Source: Streptomyces pyxinae (GTDB taxonomy: Bacteria > Actinomycetota > Actinomycetes > Streptomycetales > Streptomycetaceae). Taken from it: a DNA stretch of 64,000 nt. Below are positions 61,641 to 64,000 of this stretch, piece after piece. The first letter of the stretch is position 1; every line of letters starts with the position of its first letter. The notes under the pieces were generated by a model. The model made no database searches and had not been told where the DNA came from. It saw only the letters and a list, made by a program, of their open reading frames with translations. A program made the translations under genes and the position numbers. The stretch is from contig NZ_JANUGQ010000017.1 of the NCBI RefSeq assembly GCF_024756275.1, positions 103,563 through 167,562 on the forward strand, in the 5' to 3' direction.

Positions 61641-62115
61641 CCCTTGCCCGTACGCCCTGACGCCCGCACGGCCCCGGCCTGGCGAGCCGGACTCGTGGGA
61701 TCCCGCGCCTCCGCGCCTCCCCTCCGGTTCCTTTCCGGTCCTTTCCCCCCCGACGGGCCCGGGCGGCTCTTCTCAGTAACCCCTCGGCGCCGACATCCGG
61801 GGTGCCCGGATGCTCTCCTCGCGCGCGGTTGGTCGCCCCTTGCCGCCCGGCGGTTGCGGTCGGCCGCGCAGCCGCCGCCGGGCTCCCCGCCGCCCGACTC
61901 CTGTTGGTCCAGCGCCCCTGGTCGGCCCTGGCCGAGGCGAGTGCGGCCGCCGCCGGACCGGGTCCGTCACAACCCGGTCCGACCGCCCCTCGCCGCCCGG
62001 CGCCGTCCGCTCCGTCACGTCCGGAACTGCCCGTAGCGTGGGCGCCGAGCAACCGACCGACCGCCCGGCCCGACGCGGGGCCGACCCACCGCCGATCTCA
62101 AGGACCCGTCACCAC
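61641..62115 (+). other. Gene-free spacer upstream of the glycolipid-binding-like gene
   Basis: 475 bases with long spurious open frames. CAGTAACCCCTC at about 61774 is the least biased patch. No conserved protein, RNA or strong promoter was recognised; the ACCGTCACCAC just before 62116 offers no ribosome site. Confidence 0.4.
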
Positions 62116-62730
62116 ATGCCCCGTGGCCGCTATTCGCTCCATGATCCGCACGATCGCACCCCCCTCGGTGAAGAGCATTTCCACTGCGCGCCCGGCCCCT
62201 CCGGCTGGCGCTATGTCTCCCAGATCGTCACCCCCTCCGGTGATCACTCCGGCTCCGTCGATCTCGCCCTCGACGACCTCGGCCGACCCATCCGACTCGA
62301 ACTGCACGCCGCCGCCTGGCAGGTACGGGGTGCCGCCCTGGACGGCGTCACCTGGGTCCGTACCGATCCCACCGGCGTCCACGCCAGCGAAGGCAATGTG
62401 CGCGCCCATGCCTTCACCGGCGCCTCCCCCGCCTTCCTCGTCGCCATCTCCCGCCTGCTGCGCCTCACCCCTGCTTCCCCCGCGGCACGGATCCGCCTGG
62501 TCGCGTTCACGGATCCGGTCCTCGCCCCCCGTACCGTCGACCAGTCGTGGGCGCTGGTGAAGAGTGAAGCGCACGCCACTGACAACGGCCCTCTGACAGT
62601 GGACGAATACCAGGTCAGCGCCCTGGACACGGGGGAACAGCACACCGTGCACCTGGCCGGCGACGTGGTTCTGGCAGCCCCCGGCATCGAGCTGGAGGAC
62701 CTGGACACTCCGCCGTCCGCGCTGGGCTGA
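62116..62730 (+). CDS. Conserved protein resembling putative glycolipid-binding domain family
   Basis: A 204-residue soluble protein beginning MPRGRYSLHDPHDRTPLGEE, then HFHCAPGPSGWRYVSQIV and SGSVDLALDDLGRPIRLELHA AAWQVRG, with all-beta character and little low complexity. The pattern of antiparallel strands with conserved Trp/Arg pairs (WRYVSQ, WQVRGAALDGVTWVR) fits the putative glycolipid-binding family seen in actinobacteria, but the assignment is tentative. The ATG at 62116 is chosen because similarity-like sequence starts there; the frame is open upstream in biased sequence. The function is unknown. Confidence 0.65.
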   Translation: MPRGRYSLHDPHDRTPLGEEHFHCAPGPSGWRYVSQIVTPSGDHSGSVDLALDDLGRPIRLELHAAAWQVRGAALDGVTWVRTDPTGVHASEGNVRAHAFTGASPAFLVAISRLLRLTPASPAARIRLVAFTDPVLAPRTVDQSWALVKSEAHATDNGPLTVDEYQVSALDTGEQHTVHLAGDVVLAAPGIELEDLDTPPSALG

Positions 62731-62793
62731 CCACAGTCGGGAGCAGCCGGACGAAACCGTCCGGACGAGCCTGTCATGCCGAATCAGGCCGGT

Positions 62794-63020
62794 TCAGGCC
62801 GGCGGAACGAACCCCGAGGCCCGGGACGAGGCCGACCCCGGCGCGGCCGCCGGGTCGTCGCCCTGCCCGGCCCGCCGGACTCCGGGAGCGGCCCAGGGTG
62901 TGGCCCCCGCCCCCTCGGCGCCGGCCTCGCCGGGCAGCATCTGCCGCCGGGCCTCCCGTGCCTGCCGCTCGGCCACCGCCCCGGCCAGGAACTGCGCCGC
63001 AGGCACCCCGGGCGGGAGGG
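62794..63020 (-). pseudogene. Remnant of RDD-family membrane protein, C-terminal end only
   Basis: Read on the minus strand, this segment gives GVPAAQFLAGAVAERQAREA ahead of a Gly/Ala/Pro linker and ends in GFVPPA followed by a stop. That is the cytoplasmic C terminus of the RDD-family protein usually found divergent from a SpoIIM-family gene in streptomycetes (recognised from memory of that family: GVPAAxxLAxxVxERQxREAxR ... GFVPPA). The membrane domain and start are absent; at about 63020 the sequence switches abruptly to the SpoIIM-like remnant. The piece is about 75 residues of an expected 300 or more. Confidence 0.65.
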
Positions 63021-63025
63021 AAGCC

Positions 63026-63674
63026 CGGGTCCGCGCCACCGTGACCGGCGTCCGCCGGGCCTCCTGGCGGAACGCCGTCCGCTTCCTGAGTGCCGGCTTC
63101 CCGGCCGCCGTGTACAGCTCGCGCCACTGGTGGATCCCGACCGCCGTCCTTTCCGTCGCCGTGGCCGCGCTGATCGGCTGGTGGGTCGGCACAACCCCGG
63201 AGGTCCAGGCGTCGATCGCGGGACCCGACGCCCTGCGCGAGACGACCCGCCCGGGTGGTGGGTACGAGGCGTACTACTCCAGCCGTCCGGCCGGACACCG
63301 TCCTGGGGTTGCTCCTCCCCGCACGGCCTGCTCGAACTGACCGCCGTCTTCGTCGCCGCGGGGACCGGACTCCGCCTGGGGTGGGCCGTCATCGACCGCG
63401 GTCCCCATCCCACGCCGCGCGGCCCCGCACGGCAGGGCCGGACAGCGCTCGGCGCGACCATCGGACCGGCGCTGGTCCGTCTCGTCTCGGGCCTGCTCGA
63501 AGGCTTCGTCACCCCCTCGGCCCCCCCACCTGGGCGCGGAACACCTTGAGGGTGACGGCCGAACTGGCCTTCCTGGACTACGGGTACCTGCTCGGTGGGC
63601 GGGCCGTCCGGGCGGGCGAGACGGGCGATGTGGCGGCCGACGACCGAAGCGCGGAGCTGCCCACCACCGCCTGA
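63026..63674 (+). pseudogene. Broken stage II sporulation protein M (SpoIIM)-family gene
   Basis: SpoIIM-family sequence continues through three phases. Phase one gives ARVRATVTGVRRASWRNAVR, then FLSAGFPAAVYSSRHWWIPT and GGGYEAYYSSRPAG. An internal deletion then joins it to DTVLGLLLP near 63293, where an extra C shifts the frame into HGLLELTAVFVAAGTGLRLG. A second shift at a C7 run near 63521 leads to WARNTLRVTAELAFLDYGYL and LGGRAVRAGETGDV, ending at 63674. The N-terminal 100 or so residues and about 60 central residues expected for the family are missing. The gene cannot make a normal product; the frame shifts might partly be sequencing errors at C runs, but the deletions are not. Confidence 0.75.
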
Positions 63675-63726
63675 TGTGCAATCAGCCCTCCCGACCTGCT
63701 ACTGTCCTCTTCGCCCACAAAAACCG

Positions 63727-63755
63727 TTGACACGGCCGCTGTGGGGAGGTAGGTT
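63727..63755 (+). promoter_or_regulatory. Consensus vegetative promoter of an rRNA operon
   Basis: TTGACA at 63727-63732 and TAGGTT at 63750-63755 are separated by exactly 17 bases, the best sigma-70 type promoter in the window. The start point should be near 63762. A weaker -10 (TACTGT, 63700-63705) lies just upstream; streptomycete rRNA operons usually have several promoters in series. Confidence 0.85.
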
Positions 63756-64000
63756 TTAACGGTTGCCTCGAACTGGACAGGTTCGACTGCATCAGCTAAA
63801 TTCTCTCTCGCTCCGGATGAAGCAACGCTTTCCCGGAGTCACCCCGATTCCTTATTCGAATCACTGAAGCCGATGAGATCGGCGGAAATGCTTCTGATAA
63901 AGTCGGAACCGCCGAAAGGGAAAGTCGAAAGACGGAACCGGAAGGCAAGGCCCCCAGTGGCCGCCGGATACGAAATTCCGAGAGCAGGAAGCGGAAAAAA
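63756..64000 (+). ncRNA. Leader of a 16S-23S-5S rRNA operon (16S gene outside window)
   Basis: After the promoter the sequence becomes much less GC-rich and carries TCGAAC/GTTCGA as a small hairpin (63768-63786), then the stretch AAAGTCGGAACCGCCG-AAAGGGAAA and GACGGAACCGGAAGG-like repeats that are characteristic of the leader upstream of 16S rRNA in Streptomyces, where processing and antitermination signals lie. The window ends in this A-rich leader before the 16S gene start. Identification rests on recognition of the leader motif and promoter, not on the 16S itself. Confidence 0.8.

Noticed and set aside
62776..63549. Single 257-codon plus-strand gene near the window end
   Set aside because: Only its last third resembles a SpoIIM-family protein; the matching upstream and downstream parts are in the two other frames, so it is one slice of a broken gene.

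Overview
The window is chromosomal DNA of a Streptomyces-type actinobacterium. It is very GC-rich with G or C at most third codon positions, it uses GTG and TTG starts freely, and it carries an unmistakable whiB, a SigF-type partner-switch module, F420 biosynthesis genes and a Streptomyces-like rRNA leader. No insertion sequence, prophage, CRISPR array or tRNA was seen; this is core chromosome with local repeat expansion and one decayed spot.

Layout. 1-4.6 kb: histidine utilisation operon (3' end of hutU, an M20 amidohydrolase, hutF, hutI). 4.9-7.2 kb: a sigma factor facing away from its likely STAS antagonist and HATPase anti-sigma kinase. 8-13.2 kb: a POT peptide transporter, a two-component system and a GtrA membrane protein. 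13.4-18.1 kb: purK-purE overlapping a zinc dipeptidase, followed by a paralogue that has lost almost every metal ligand. 18-22.4 kb: two small enzyme-like genes, UDP-glucose dehydrogenase and an acyl-CoA dehydrogenase. 22.5-34.3 kb: five LytR-CpsA-Psr (LCP) cell-wall polymer ligase genes with a thioesterase and a family 2 glycosyltransferase among them. 34.6-41 kb: a TIGR03089 protein, a secreted PGRP-type amidase, a GDP-mannose pyrophosphorylase-like enzyme, about 1 kb of repeats and an AlkA-like glycosylase. 41-44 kb: cysteine dioxygenase, cofD/fbiA and fbiB in one direction. 44.8-61.5 kb: whiB, a 1314-residue membrane glycosyltransferase coupled to a DUF5719 protein, a small zincin-like protein, a DUF3499 protein, manB, a Trm112-like protein, a SIS protein, manA, a cation efflux protein and ahcY. 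62-64 kb: a glycolipid-binding-like protein, then remnants of two divergent genes (RDD-family and SpoIIM-family) brought together by deletion, then a textbook vegetative promoter and the leader of an rRNA operon whose 16S gene lies beyond the window.

How it fits together. Much of the window (GtrA, purK/purE, acyl-CoA dehydrogenase, LCP, TIGR03089, mannose-1-P guanylyltransferase, F420 genes, WhiB, zincin, DUF3499, manB, SIS, manA, ahcY) mirrors, from memory, the Rv3248c-Rv3277 region of Mycobacterium tuberculosis. It is therefore an ancient actinobacterial neighbourhood in which GDP-mannose supply, cell-wall glycopolymer assembly and the WhiB regulator are kept together with several uncharacterised families. 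The most interesting items are the dipeptidase pseudoenzyme, the cysteine-rich LCP array, the tail-bearing giant glycosyltransferase, the RDD/SpoIIM deletion scar beside the rRNA operon, and short tandem repeats that seem to grow out of the 3' ends of genes.
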